Of a stretch of 64,000 nt of DNA, positions 22,201-33,659 are shown one piece after another. The notes below the pieces were generated by a model that saw only the letters and a program-made list of their open reading frames with translations, was not told where the DNA came from and did not search any database. Positions within the stretch are counted from its first letter, which is position 1. Every line of letters starts with the position of its first letter. The position numbers and the translations under genes were made by a program. The DNA is from Pyropia haitanensis. Its lineage: Eukaryota > Rhodophyta > Bangiophyceae > Bangiales > Bangiaceae. The DNA lies in assembly GCA_008729055.1 (NCBI GenBank), contig SDUX01000001.1:1178001-1242000 (forward strand), read 5' to 3'.

Positions 22201-23067
22201 TGGGATTCGAACTGGCCGACCCAACCTACTATCGGTTAATTTGACGGCTTTCGCGAGGTGCTGTGCGGGTGCTGTGAGCGCCGCGGGAGCACAGACAACC
22301 AGACGGTTGACAACTGGTCGGTCGGGGGGGGTTCCTGAGGAATTTGATCAGCCGCGGCAGTGGCGCGCGCCTCGAAGGAATATCTGCGGCCTCACAGCTC
22401 CCCATGAACGGCATGGCCGAGAGCGGATTGGGCCGCCGCCGTCGGGGGGGGGGGGAACAAGTCACAAACCAAACTGAGGGCGGCGGCGCACACTCGCTGC
22501 GGCGCCGAGGCGTGGACGCTCGCTGTCGAGGAGCTGCCAAGTCATCCCCGGTGGTGTCGCCGCCGCGGATGGCGTCAAGATCGGTCGCGTAGTATCAAAA
22601 AAGAGCCGTCATGGATGGTGACAAGGAATCCTTGTCAAGCACCCTCAACAAGAGCCTCGACAGACCCACTGCTGGAACCAATGCAAAGTAGCCCTCCTGA
22701 GATGGAGAGGGATTCTACACGCATGTATTGAAGTCACTTGATGTCATAAGTGACACCTGGGCAATCGTCCCGTGTTGAAAGTGCGGGAAGAATGGATCGC
22801 GACGCCGGGCCATTGACTGAACCACGTGCGGCTCAAGGCTCAACGGTCCGTGACCGACCGCAGACCGACAAGCTCAACTGCGAACGTCGATGAAGATCCC
22901 AAGGCCGACTCACCTTCCACGATCAGACGTTGGTCCCGCACGCCGGGTCGTGCTCGACCCTGTTTCCTGTGCACTGCCGTGGCGTCCTGTTAGTGCTGGC
23001 CGTATCCCATCCCACCCCCCCCCCTCCCTGAGACGCCCACTTTTGCTCTCCCCCGCTCACGCCCACC
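19279..23067. other. 3.8-kb gap: G-rich segment then mobile-element-like, less GC-biased DNA
   Basis: 19310-20340 is G-rich with runs up to about 25 G (near 19860-19886). 20400-23000 is markedly less GC-biased and has weak ORFs such as minus 20603-21142. Two tRNA B-box look-alikes (about 20610 and 22205) do not fold into tRNAs. A candidate tiny first exon on the minus strand (21308-21345) ends at GTACGT. 22860-23067 is the probable promoter and leader of the dehydrogenase gene. Confidence 0.4.
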
Positions 23068-24675
23068 ATGGTTGCCGCTTTCGTACCCCCCGCCACCAAC
23101 TTTTACCGCGGCGCCCGGGTGACAACCGCCGTCGGCGCACTGTGCCCTACCACCCTACGCGCCTTCCCCGCCCTTCCCCAGCCTGCCTTTCGTCGTCGTG
23201 CCGCCACTGGGAATGGCGCTGTCGCTGCCGGCGCCCGCCGCCCCCCCCCCCGCGGGCGTCGGTAGCCCCCCCGCGGCCGGCCACCCCCCTGCAGCCCGTC
23301 CCCCCCACCGCCACCCACCGTGCCACGCGGGGCCTCCCCGGCGTGCGCCCCATCTACACCGCCCTCATCACCGGCGCGTCTGGTGGCATTGGCGCCGAGA
23401 CGGTGTCCGCGCTCGGCCAGCTCTACCCCGACACCCTCCGCTGCCTCGTCGTTGCGGTGCGTGATACGGACAAGGCGCGGGAGCGGCTGCTGGGCGCCGA
23501 CGGGGAGCTGGCGGGCAACCCGCGGCTCGCCGCCGCGACGGTGCTGGTGCAGGTGGAGCTGGAGAGCGTCGCGTCTGCGGTGGCGGCGGCGGAGGAGGCG
23601 GTCGCGGTGGTGCGGCGGCGGGCGGGGTGCGGGCTGGACCTGTTTGTCGCGAATGCGGGGGTGATGGCGTGCCCGCAGGCGGTGACCGAGGACGGGTTTG
23701 AGAAGCAAATGGGTATGTGTGGGGGGGGGGGGGTGGCTGGCGGTGGGGGCGCATGCGGGGGTGGCTGGTTCTAAAGGGAGCGGGGGGCAGGTCAGGGGCG
23801 GGTGTGGCCGCGTTGACTGCTTGGGGGCGGTCGAGGTTGGAGCGACCGGGGCGTTGATGAGAGTGACGCAGCGCTGTGTGTGGCGAGTGGCGTTGACAGT
23901 GGCCGCTCGTCAGTCGTTCACGGTGGCCGCGGTGGCTGGTACCTTCGCCCCCCTGGTGGAACGCGCTCGGGCTGGCACTAACCTGGTTCCCTCGCGGTGC
24001 TCTCCGCCCGTATTCTGTGCATGTGTCCACCTTCCGCCTTGCCCCCTGCTCCCAGCCATCAACCACCTATCCCACGCGGCCATGACCCGCGTCCTCCTCC
24101 CCGCCCTTCGCGCCGGCGGCGCCGCCGTGGATGGCACCGCGGCGGGTCCCGGGCGGGCGGTGTTTGTCTCATCCACCGCTGCCCTGATCGCGTCGCGCTA
24201 CACCGCCCTCCCCCTCCCCAACATCCGCACCGCCCCCGACGCGCCGCCCTTCCGGTCGTACAAGCGGTGGACGCAGTACGGCGAGTCCAAGCTCGCCAAC
24301 GCGGTGTGGGCGGCGGGCGTGGCGTCGCGCGAAGCCGCCGTCGGCAGCGGCGTCACGGCCGTGTCGGTGCACCCGGGGGTGGTGGCGACTGAGCTGGGCC
24401 GGTACCTGCTGCCGGGCTGGCTGGCGGGGCGGATGGGCACGCCGCCCGCGGGGCTGGGCGCGCTGGCCGTCAAGGCGCTGGGCCTCAAGACGCCGCCCGA
24501 AGGCGCCGTCACGTCGGTGCGGGCGGCGGTGGAAGCGGGCGACGCGTTGGAGAATGGGGCGTACTTCATTGACGGCAAGGTAAAGTCGGGGATGCTCAAG
24601 ATGCTGGGCGAGCCAGGCGCGGTGGATACTTTTTATGACGAGACGCTTGCGGCGCTCGACGCTGTGAGCATGTAA
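23068..24675 (+). CDS. Short-chain dehydrogenase/reductase (retinol dehydrogenase/POR-like), two exons
   Basis: Exons 23068-23712 and 24056-24675; donor GTATGT, acceptor CCCAG, junction EKQM-AINHLSHAAMTR. Classical SDR motifs: TGASGGIG for NAD(P) binding, ANAG, and the catalytic YGESK (YxxxK). The layout resembles light-dependent protochlorophyllide reductase and WW-oxidoreductase/retinol dehydrogenase-like SDRs, but substrate is unknown. ATG 23068 has a good context and opens a Ser/Ala/Arg-rich, transit-peptide-like leader (MVAAFVPPATNFYRGARV), which is one frame away from the SDR domain; the switch falls in the C tract near 23238-23251, as if one C were missing. The in-frame start at 22890 gives an Arg/Pro leader that looks like a shadow. 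Confidence 0.8.
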
Positions 24676-25178
24676 AGTATGAGGCGTTTTTTTGGATGCG
24701 CCCTGCATCCTCCTGCCCCCACCCGTTCCACTGCTGCGATTGCCACTCGCCTCCAGAAACCGGCCTCGACTCCTCGAGACGGGCGCGTCCTCTCTCCCTT
24801 TCCCCAGTCTTGCGTGGCCGTGGGACCGTCCGTCCGCACAACCGACGTCGAGCGAATTAGGGAGCCACCCACCCCGAAGCGTCACCTGGAAACTACTATC
24901 AGTACGCATGTGCTTACTGGGTAGTTGTTGGCACTCGTTCAGACACGTCGTGAAGCCCTAAAAATTGTATCAATTGTGTGAAGCCAAATCGTGTGAAACT
25001 GCAAGTCAGACGCGTCGTCGACGTCGGCGCGGGTGGCGTCTGTCCTCCCTCACGTCCCCGTCTCGACGTTGCAGTGACGACAACACCTCGCTGCCCGTAG
25101 CCTCTTCCTCGGTGCGGCCTCGTTGCCGTCGGTGTCACCAGCGCATCCGCACGACAGCTGCTCGTGGGCACTGGTACG
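24676..25178. other. Intergenic region before eIF3e
   Basis: About 500 bases with balanced composition and no ORF of interest. It should contain the 3' end of the dehydrogenase and the eIF3e promoter; no TATA-like element stands out. Confidence 0.5.
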
Positions 25179-26771
25179 ATGGCGATGGCGAGCGCGCCGT
25201 TGGACGGCATCGCGCCACCCCCCGGGTGCACCCCGCTGTCTGTCGCACCCGACGCGGCGGCCGCGTCGACGCCCACCGATCTGACGCCCATTCTGGCCGA
25301 GTTCCTCGACCGCCACCTGGTCTACCCGCTGGTGGAGTTTGCGCACGCGTCGGGCGCGTTTGCCGACGAGGACATGCTCGCCGCCAAGCTCAACGTCATT
25401 GAGCCGACGCACATGGTGGACTTTGCGATGGAGATCTATTCCGAGCTCCACGGCGGGGAGGAGGCGCCGGCGGCGATGGCGGGCCGCCGCAACCGGGTCA
25501 TCATGGTGCTGCAGGAGCTCGAGGCCGAGGCGGAGCCGCTGCTCAAGCTGCTGCAGGACCCAGACGCGATGGCGGCGGCCGCGACGGCCAGCGGCGGCGG
25601 CGCGCTGACGCTGGCTGGCCTCACCGCCTCGTCTGGCGGCGCCATCACAGCCGACACGGTGGACGTGCTGTACGACCTGGGCAAGTTCCAGTTTGAGTGT
25701 GGCAACTACGAGGCGGCGGGCGACCACCTCCGCGTGTTCCGTGCGCTGGCGGCGGAGGGGGAGCGCACCCTGTCGGCGCTGTGGGGCTCCCTCGCTTCCC
25801 ACATTCTCATGGCGGAGTGGGCGGGCGCGCTCAACGACCTTAACGCGCTCAAGGATGCAATCGACGCTGTGAAGACGGCGACGCCGCTCAACCCGCTGCA
25901 GCAACTGCAGGCGCGGTGCTGGCTCATCCACTGGGCGCTCTTTGTCTACTTTTCCCATCCTGACGGCCCTGACGGTCTGGTCGAGCTGCTCTTTTCGGAA
26001 AAGTACCTCAATGCGATTCAGACCAACTGCCCGCACATCATCCGCTACCTGGCTGTCGCGGTGATCTCGTCGCGCACCATGTCCGCCCCCCGTCGCCGGA
26101 GCGCCATGTCGGACCTGGTGCGCCTCGTTAAGCAGGAGTCGTACACGTTCAAGGACCCCGTCACGGACTTTGTGACGTGCCTGTACGTGGACTTTGACTT
26201 TGAGGGCGCCGAGCACATCCTGGCCAAGTGCGCGGCCACCCTGTCGGCAGACTACTTTCTCGAGTCGTCCCGCGACGCGTTTGTCGACGCCGCCCGCGTG
26301 ACGACCTTTGAGACGTACGCCCGCCTGCACGCGGTGATGGACATTGCGGCGCTGGCGGACAAGCTGGCGATGACCCCCCCCGAGGCGGAGAAGTGGGTGG
26401 TCAACCTGATCCGGCAGGCGAGCCTGGACGCGACCATGGACGCGTCGGCCAGCCACGTGCACCTCCGCACGCCGTGCCCGTCGGTGTACGAGCAGGTGGT
26501 GGACCTGACCAAGGGGCTCTCTGCCCGCGCGACGGTGCTCGCCGCCAACTTTGACCGCAAGGAGGGCTACACTGCGGGTGCCGGCTTTTCCGTGGACACA
26601 GGGCGCGGACGCGGGCGGGGTCGCGGGCGTGGGCGGGGGGGAGGGCGTGGGCGGGGGGGGGATGACCGGCGGGGGGGGGGGGACCGGGGCGACCGCCGCG
26701 GGGGTGGGTCGTACGGGGGGGCGTATGGGTCAAAGGACCGGCGGGGGGGGGGGGGTGAGGGGGGTGATTAG
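25179..26771 (+). CDS. EIF3E: Translation initiation factor eIF3 subunit e (INT6)
   Basis: 530 residues from ATG 25179, single exon. The N-terminus reads LAEFLDRHLVYPLVEF and KLNVIEPTHMVDFAMEIY, the eIF3e N-terminal domain. The middle has TPLNPLQQLQARCWLIHWALFVYF, and the PCI domain follows (about residues 290-420) with LYVDFDFEGAEHILAKC and AEKWVVNLIRQASLDA. eIF3e bridges the eIF3 complex to the 40S ribosome and mRNA. After residue 470 the protein gains an Arg-Gly-rich tail (GRGRGRGRG, GGGDRGDRRGG) not typical of eIF3e, coded by G-rich sequence where frame errors are likely, so the last 40 residues are uncertain. An Ala/Gly insert lies at about 125-150. Confidence 0.93.
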   Translation: MAMASAPLDGIAPPPGCTPLSVAPDAAAASTPTDLTPILAEFLDRHLVYPLVEFAHASGAFADEDMLAAKLNVIEPTHMVDFAMEIYSELHGGEEAPAAMAGRRNRVIMVLQELEAEAEPLLKLLQDPDAMAAAATASGGGALTLAGLTASSGGAITADTVDVLYDLGKFQFECGNYEAAGDHLRVFRALAAEGERTLSALWGSLASHILMAEWAGALNDLNALKDAIDAVKTATPLNPLQQLQARCWLIHWALFVYFSHPDGPDGLVELLFSEKYLNAIQTNCPHIIRYLAVAVISSRTMSAPRRRSAMSDLVRLVKQESYTFKDPVTDFVTCLYVDFDFEGAEHILAKCAATLSADYFLESSRDAFVDAARVTTFETYARLHAVMDIAALADKLAMTPPEAEKWVVNLIRQASLDATMDASASHVHLRTPCPSVYEQVVDLTKGLSARATVLAANFDRKEGYTAGAGFSVDTGRGRGRGRGRGRGGGRGRGGDDRRGGGDRGDRRGGGSYGGAYGSKDRRGGGGEGGD

Positions 26772-28026
26772 GCGCGCACGCCGCGGCGGCGCGCGCGGCG
26801 GCCGGCGGGGTTGGGCGGCTCCGGGGCGCGCCCCGTGCGGGGTGGCCATCTACAAAGCAACGTCCTATTTGTGGCAGTGGCCGGCCGTGCCTGTGCTGTG
26901 TGGGGCGGTCCGCGCGGTGCCAGCGGGCCCATCAACGACTGTGGGCTTGACGGCAACGGGCCGCCTCATAGACTGTCGGACCGGTGGCCTCGCTATCGAT
27001 GGCCACCACTTGGGTGGCATCGGCTCGACGGGGAAGAGGCGGTGGTATACACTGCCACTGGCGGCGTAGAAGGGGTGGATGTGTTTCCCGACCTCGCTTC
27101 CATGGGCTCATCGGTTCGGGGATCTGACCGCTCCCCCTGCCGCAGAGGTGGCGACACTACCTGCTGCGGCTGGCGTCAGTGACGTATCACCCCACAGGAA
27201 CGGTGGCGAGGAGATAGGGGACGGGAGGTGGCCGCCGTGCGCCGTGCGCCCCTAGACGATGGCAAGCCCGACAGATCCATCCTGCGGGGGGGCGGGAGCA
27301 GCGGTGGCGGGGGGGGGGGAGCGACGGCCGCAGGCTGGCCCCCGTCGCGATTGCGTTGCATGGCGGTCCGCTGGCGGCGGCGGTCCGCCCGCTGCCGCAA
27401 TGCCTGCGACACTGAGGGGGGTGACGCCGCCCCACTGGGTGCAGCGCCCGATGGCCGCCACCCCGTGGGCGACGGCCGCCACGTCGCCCGAGGGGCCGCT
27501 GGCGGAGCAGGGCCGTCCCCTCTCCCCCCAAGACCCCGGGAGCGGGTGGGGTCTGTGTTTACCAACGGGGAGCCGGGCCAGTGGCCTCACCCGCGCCTCC
27601 CTGCTCTGCCACCCCTCGCCTGCCGCCCACCACCAGAGTTGCTCTTGCCTCGTGGCTTGCTGCGGGGGGGAGGAGGCGGCGTGAGGCGTCGGTTTCGGCG
27701 CGGCCGCAGTGGCCGAGGCCGCGCGGCGCCGGGCAACGCACCCTGTCCCCCCCACCCCCCCCTACCCTGCCGACGATAGCGGCCGCTCCAAAGCCAGTCC
27801 GTCCGTCTGCCTCTGCTGCGCACTCCCCCCCGCGTGCTCGTGCCCGCCCCACTCCCTGTCTTTCCCCCCCCCGCTGTCGCCAACGTGCCTCGTCGCAGGC
27901 ACCCGTCCCCAGCCGATCTGCAGACGACGCCCCCTGCCAATGCCGACGACGGTGGCGGCGGGCGCGGTGGCGGCCGCCGCCCGTGTCTGTGGTTGGTCCA
28001 CCGCAGACCCTCCCGTGGCAGCACCG

Positions 28027-28067
<41 letters not shown>

Positions 28068-29164
28068 TGAGAGGGGGGGAGTGCGGAGCAACCGACCGTC
28101 CCGCCCGGCAACAGCCTATACTTGATGGAGATCCTTGCATCGCCGGCACCTGGTGCGGACGAGACCCCACCGCGGCGGCGGCGGCAGCGAGGACTACATC
28201 ACCGGCCACGCCGTTAGCGGTGCGGTGGAGGGCGGGGCCCCCGTACGATGACCGGGGGGGCCGACTCGTGGGCGGGTGGGGCGTCTAGACGACCGTCGTG
28301 AGCGGGGCGCGACCGAGCCGAGCACTAGCGAGGACGGGGATACCCCAACGGCCACCGGCCCCGTGCGCCCGCCACGGCGGCGGCGGCGGCTGCGGCGGCG
28401 TGGCTGCGGCATAGGACCCGTCGCCCAACTAATGTGATACCCCCCCCAAGCTGCCACCCAACTGATACCCCGCGACGCGCCGCCCGCCGTCGACCCGGCG
28501 GTTGGCGCGGCCGCGCCGAGGCGGCGCCGCGGCGCCCGCGCGGCCGCGACGGCGCCCCCGGCTGCCGGCCGTTTCATCGGCGCCCATCGGATCCATCGGC
28601 AAAAATATCTCTTTGGCTGCGCGGGTGTCTTGCACGGTGTGTGTGATTGGTCGGCGAAATCGACGCGATGGAAGGAGGTGTCAGGTGCTGGAGGCGCTGC
28701 GACTGGACATGCGGGGGCGCAAGCGCTCTGTTTACACCCGTCACGCGTCTGTAGAGCGGGGACTGGTGCGTATGGCCGCCGTCCCCCCCCACCGCACGAC
28801 GACGGCAACGGGGGTGACGCCGCCCCCCCCTCTTCCAGGAGCCTCTCAGCGTGGGTCGGACGCGCCCAGACACTGCTGTCGGTGTGATTTTTCATACGTA
28901 GCCCAACGAACGCGGGCGCGCGCGCGCTCCACGCAGCCCCTGCAAAAACCCGCTGCACCGCCGCGTTCAGATCGCCTTGCGCGTTCTGCCGCCCCTCCGC
29001 TGCGCCGTCGCGACCGACCCACTCCACGTCACTTCCACCCTCACGCCCTCCACCCAAGCCGCTCGTCTGTGTCCTTACCCATCCCACCCTCCGCCAGCTG
29101 CTTCCCCCTTTGACAGCCGCCGCGTGTAGCAGCCGGATCAAGGCGGTCGAATAGGGTAGCTGCA
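26772..29164. other. 2.4-kb gap between eIF3e (+) and CURT1 (+)
   Basis: Holds a (CGG)13 tract at about 28028-28067, many CCGCC/CGGCG blocks and overlapping low-complexity ORFs on both strands. 29000-29160 is C-rich, probably the CURT1 leader. No gene recognised. Confidence 0.45.
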
Positions 29165-30262
29165 ATGGCGCCGGCTCTGTGCTTCACCCCGTCGGCGGGG
29201 ACGGGCCTGCGGGGGGCCGCGGCGCTGGCTGGGTCGTCCGTGCGGGCGCGCCCATTATTGAGGGTACGTTGGTGCGTACCGCTTCTGTTGTTTGTTTCTT
29301 TGTCGTTTGTGATGCTGCGCCTGAAGGGGCGAAGGAACGGCACGGGCGGGAGGCTGCCAGGGCCACGGTGGCCAGGGGTGTCCGCGTTTTTACTCGTGGT
29401 TGTGGTGTCCCCATGTGACGCACATTGGAGAGCCCGCTGCCTGGGTGTCGTCGACGTTGGCGTGGTATCTGTGATGGCTATGGTGTGTGGGCCACGCGCT
29501 GGCGCAGCAGACTGCGTCGGCTCGGGCCTGTTTGGTCGAGGTGTGGGCTGACGAGCGTGTACAGGCAAGCAACGTTTGCCCACCTTGACTGGCGGGGTAG
29601 ACTCGCCTGCGTCTTCGTCCTGGCGTCATGAATCATCCCGTTGATTCTCGAGAGGTACGAGCGAATTTCTCTCTGGAAGCATACCCTTCTAACTCGTTGC
29701 TCTATCTTGTCTTGCACGATTGGTGCTGCTTATGATCCTTCTGCCCGCTCCGTTGACGTCGACTTTCTTTGACTTGTTCTAGAGCGCTGCCGCCCGCCGC
29801 GTGGCGCGGCGTACCCACTCGGCCCCGCGGTGTGCGTTGGAGGACCCCGCCACTCGCGGCGCGAGCGTGTCGTCCCCGAACGCACCTGAGCCGGTGGTGC
29901 TGGGCGTCCCCCCCGAGGCGGTGTCGTACACGGAGCCCGGCGCGCCGCTGACGGCACCCGGCGACATCCCCGAGGTGGACACGGCGCAGCTGGTGGCCAA
30001 GGCCAAGGCGGTGGCGGACGATGTGGCCGCCCGCCCGGGCTACTACTCGTCCATTGCGGGCGTGACGGGCGGCGGGCTGGTTGCGTTTGTGGTTGCCAGC
30101 GCGGTGGTGTCGGCGCTCGACAAGATCCCGGTGCTGCCGTCGGCGCTCGAGCTGATTGGCCTGGCCTACACGAGCTGGTTTGTGTATCGCTTCCTCCTGC
30201 AGGAGGAGACGCGGGAGGAGCTCAAGGAGGAGGTGCAGGACTTTCTCGGCAAGTCCCGTTGA
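29165..30262 (+). CDS. CURT1: CURVATURE THYLAKOID 1 (CURT1) protein, plastid, two exons
   Basis: Exons 29165-29263 and 29783-30262; donor GTACGT, acceptor TCTAG; 192 residues. Residues 1-55 form a Ser/Ala/Arg-rich transit peptide with no acidic residues (MAPALCFTPSAGTGLRG), interrupted by the intron. The mature part has an amphipathic stretch, two hydrophobic helices (GGGLVAFVVASAVVSALD and ALELIGLAYTSWFVYRFLL) and the closing helix EETREELKEEVQDFLGKSR, the CAAD/CURT1 pattern. CURT1 oligomers bend thylakoid membranes at grana margins in plants; red algae and cyanobacteria have homologues. This is the clearest evidence in the window that the organism is photosynthetic. Confidence 0.92.
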
Positions 30263-30891
30263 GGCGTCTGTTGTCTTTGTGGGGAGGATGGAGGTCGATG
30301 AGGAAGGGAGGGGGGGCTGGCTGCCGACGGCACCCCCTGTGCGATTTTCGCTACTTGTGGGTGGCGCTGTGCCGTTGTTTTGACGGGTATTGTTGATGCG
30401 GGACGTGGATCTGTCTTGCGTACGCGCGCGGTGCCCCCCGGTTGGTTCTGTACTCTTATCTCTGGAGCGTAGCGGGCTCTGTGTGGACTGGGTTTGCTGT
30501 GCGCGAATTTTCTCTTTTCTTTTGGGTCCCCCTCGTGTCCGTGTAGCGCCCGGCCACTCCTCTTGACCCGAGGGCGCCTGCTCACCGACGGCTCCGCGTC
30601 CCCGCACGGACTGCGGGGTCTGCGGAATGGGCCTACGTCGTCAGTGCTGGTGCATGAGTCACGCACTCCTAGGCGTGCAGGCGGTTCCCTGCAATCCCCC
30701 CGTTTGCCAGGCGCTTTTGTTCCTCACGTGTTGTATCATGATGCGCTACTAGAAGTTGTGTTCAGCAGCGCCAGCCGCAGACCCCTTTGCTGCGCCCACC
30801 GCCACCAATGGGGGGAGCCCACGTCCTTCACCAACCACCCCCCCATTGCCCCCCCCCACGCCACTCCCCGCCCTTTGCCTCCCCAACCCCA
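30263..30891. other. Convergent gap after CURT1
   Basis: Balanced composition to about 30800, then C-rich. Short ORFs only. It probably holds the CURT1 3' UTR and the 3' end of the minus-strand gene at 30892. Confidence 0.5.
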
Positions 30892-31377
30892 TCAGCCGTC
30901 CGACCGCTGGCGCCCGCGGCCAGCGCCGCGCCCCCCCCCCCCCCCCCCCCGTCTGCTCCCCCCCGACAGCACGCCCATCCCTGCCAGGTCCTCGGTGCCC
31001 ACGTTGCGCGCCCGCAGCTGCCGCGGCGCCAGCAGCCGGGCGCCCCCACCAGCACGCCCACCAGCCGCCGCGCCAGCCGTACCCGGCAGGCCAGGGGCGG
31101 CGGCGGCCACTCCAAACAATGGCGGCGGAGGCGGGGGTGCCGTCGCCGCTGCCGTCGGCGACGGCGCGGCGTCAAAGGCGGGTGGCGGGGGCGGTGGTGG
31201 CGCTGTCCGACGGCGCTTGGCGGGCGGCGTACCACCCGCCGTGGCGGCAGCCGCCGCCGCGGGCGTCGCGGCCGCGGCGGCGACGGCGGCTGGCGGCCCC
31301 GCCGCGGCCGCCGAGGACGACGAGCTGGACGACGACGACGACGACGGGGAGCCGTAGCCAGCGACGAGCGCTTCCAT
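30892..31377 (-). CDS. Unrecognised Ser/Ala/Pro-rich protein, possibly nuclear
   Basis: 161 residues from ATG 31377. Starts MEALVAGYGSP followed by 11 serines, then an Ala-rich segment, a basic KRRRT cluster that could be a nuclear localisation signal, two poly-Pro stretches, and ARLLAPRQLRARNVGTEDL near residues 120-140, the only part with ordinary composition. The opening resembles the start of some splicing-related nuclear proteins, but I do not recognise the family. A C tract of about 20 at 30931-30951 makes the last 25 residues unreliable. Could be a terminal exon rather than a single-exon gene. Confidence 0.4.
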   Translation of the reverse strand: MEALVAGYGSPSSSSSSSSSSSAAAAGPPAAVAAAAATPAAAAAATAGGTPPAKRRRTAPPPPPPPAFDAAPSPTAAATAPPPPPPLFGVAAAAPGLPGTAGAAAGGRAGGGARLLAPRQLRARNVGTEDLAGMGVLSGGSRRGGGGGGRGAGRGRQRSDG

Positions 31378-31756
31378 CGCGACGGCGCTGGCGCGCGGTA
31401 GAGTAGGGGGGAGGAGGCCAGGCGGCAACGATGTGGGGGGTGACGCCCAAAAAGGGAGGTGGGGGGCGGGGGCGAGGCGGGGCGGTCGACGGCGGGCACC
31501 GCGCGCTGGCGCCAAGGGAGCCGGCTGGCGCACCCAAAACGGTGGGCCCCGTGGCCGGATCACGCGCTTGACGCCCGCAGACGGACGAAAAAAAACGCAG
31601 CGCTGGCCCGCGGCGGTCGTTGCCGCTCTCTCGTCCCGCCACCCGCGCGGACCACGGCCACGCCGCCGCCCCCCGCCCTCCGCCCCTTCCCCTCCACCCC
31701 CCCCTCCGCCGCACGCTTCCCCCCCCCTCCCTCCCCCCCCTCCCTCCCCCCCCCAC
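31378..31756. other. Gap between two uncertain minus-strand genes
   Basis: Half of it (about 31680-31760) is C tracts. No exon with acceptable composition found. It may hold the promoter of the 31377 ORF. Confidence 0.4.
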
Positions 31757-32832
31757 TCATGCCCCCTCTGTCCACTCACCCGACGCGGCGAGCGCGGCGA
31801 GCGCCGTCTCGGTGGCGGCGTCGAGGGCGGCGAGCCGCGGCGCCGCCGCGGCCGCCAGCTCCGCGCCGGCCTTGGCCGCCCCGAGCGGCGGGCCGTCCGC
31901 AGCGGCGAGCCGCCGAAAGGCCCCATCGGCAGCGGCGAGGGCGGCGTCTTGGCTCGCCGCCAGCGCCGTGAGCATGGCGGGGATGTCCGTGTGGGGGGGG
32001 CGACGACTGCGTAGGGGGAGGGGGGGGGGATGGAGGGTCGGTGGGTGGGTGAGCGGGGGGCGCGGGGGGGGGGGGAGGGTGGTGGGGGGGGGGGGGCGGA
32101 GGGGGAAAAAAAAGGCACGCACCGACACAGACAGACACGCAGAGCGGGCAAAGGGGGCGGAGGCGTTGTGGTCAGAACGGGAGCCGCCGCGACGGGGGTG
32201 CACAAGCGCGCAGGGGCGTGGGCGTCGGTGGCAGCAATGGGCGCAGCGGGGCTCTATGGTGGCCCGCTGGCACACGTACGTTGTTGGAGGAGCGGGTCCC
32301 GCGGCTTGTAATTGCGGAACCGCAGGTGCGCCACCGACGGCGGCAGCGCCGGCCCGTCGGCACCCTCCCCGTCCGTGTCAGCGTCGGCGCCCGCCTCTTC
32401 CTCCTCCTCCTCGGCTCCATCGGCATCCCCCACCTCGTCCCCATAGGCCATGTTCGCCTCCTCGTCCGCGTCGGCCATGGCCGCTGCCGCCTCCCCGTCG
32501 GCCACGGCCGCCGCCGCCACCCCGTCGGCCGCGTCCGCCCCCACCTCCCCACCAGCCGTGTCCGCCTCCGCATCCCCGTCGGCCACGCCCGCCTCCGCCG
32601 CCCCCTCCCCGTCGGCAGCGTCCATCGGGTCGTCTCGGCCGCCGCCGCTGGGAAGGGCGCCCGCCGCGGTCCCCGCGGCGGCGTCGGCGGCCTCGTCCGC
32701 GTCCCCGTTGGTGCCGCCCGCGTGGCGCGCCTCCCCCGCGGTGACCGCAACGGCGGCGCCGCTGCTGCTGCCGCTGCCACCGCCATCGGCTGCACCTGCC
32801 CGTGGCTCCCCATCGGCGGCCGCGTCGTCCAT
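31757..32832 (-). CDS. CCDC12/Cwf18-like protein, two exons, tentative
   Basis: Exons 32832-32280 and 32006-31757; donor GTACGT, acceptor ACGCAG. Residues 1-165 are acidic and Ala/Asp/Gly-rich, followed by EEEEEE and then SVAHLRFRNYKPRDPLLQQ. The RFRNYxPxD block is the hallmark of CCDC12/Cwf18, a small protein of the activated spliceosome (NineTeen-complex associated). The second exon codes an Ala-rich helical segment (IPAMLTALAASQDAALAAAD) without the family's LAPRKPxWDLKRD block, so the assignment is weak. The two exons share a frame only if the 8-base G/C tract at 31992-31999 has one more base. A donor-like GTGAGT lies at 31774-31779, so a further exon is possible. Confidence 0.42.
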
Positions 32833-33659
32833 GGCCAACGCGCGCGGCGGCGGCGGCGGCGGCGGTGGCCGCTGCAGGGGTTGGCCGTCCGCCGAGAGGG
32901 GGGAGGGACAGCGGGAGAAAGGCGGCAGTCAAAACGGTCAAATGCGAGAGAGGCGGAGGGCAGAAGTGAAAGACGCGGAGAAGGCAACAGGAAGGACAAG
33001 GAGGGGGTGGGCGGGGAGGCAGTGGGCGACCAGACCCGGGCGGGGACGGGCGATGGGTGTCGTTGGGTGGGCCAGCGGTGGTCGAGCCGAGCGCGCGGGT
33101 GCCAGACGGGTTTCCAAAGCGGCGAATTCGGGCTGAAATCAGTAAACGAAAAACACGTGGCCGGCTGGCTCGCCCGTGTCGGCGGGCTGTGATGCAGACG
33201 CGACCGTCGTCGCCAGGACAAGTGCTCGCCGTGCTCGACCACCCAAGAGGTAGCGCTCATCGGTCGCTCTCTCAGCTAGGGACAGGACGCACGACCAGAC
33301 CAAAGCCACTGGCCGGCTGATGGAGGTGGGATGGGAAGAAAACAAGACGCGCGCCCATCGCGGGCTGCCCATGTGTACCGCGCGTCCCGCCGCCGTCGAC
33401 GCCGCCCCGGACCAAGCCACCACTCCCCCTCCCCCCCCTTCCCCTACGACTCTCCGCCCAACAAGACAGCCGCGCCAGTAGCCACCCGCCAACGCCCACC
33501 GCCGCCTCTGCACACGCCACCGCCGCCGGCGACACCCCCACCGCGGCCAGCCCCCCACCGCCCATCCCCCAACGCACCCCCTACCCCCCCCCCCCGCACG
33601 CCCGCCGCTCCAACCGCCGCCGCTGCCATCGCGGCCACCCGCCCCCCCCGGACCTGTCA
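32833..33659. other. Upstream region of the CCDC12-like gene
   Basis: 33060-33340 is fairly balanced and resembles promoter sequence; 33400-33650 is C-rich. Only shadow ORFs seen. Confidence 0.45.

Noticed and set aside
22195..22240. Second tRNA-like T-loop (GTTCGAATCCC on minus strand)
   Set aside because: No pairing for the T stem or the acceptor stem.
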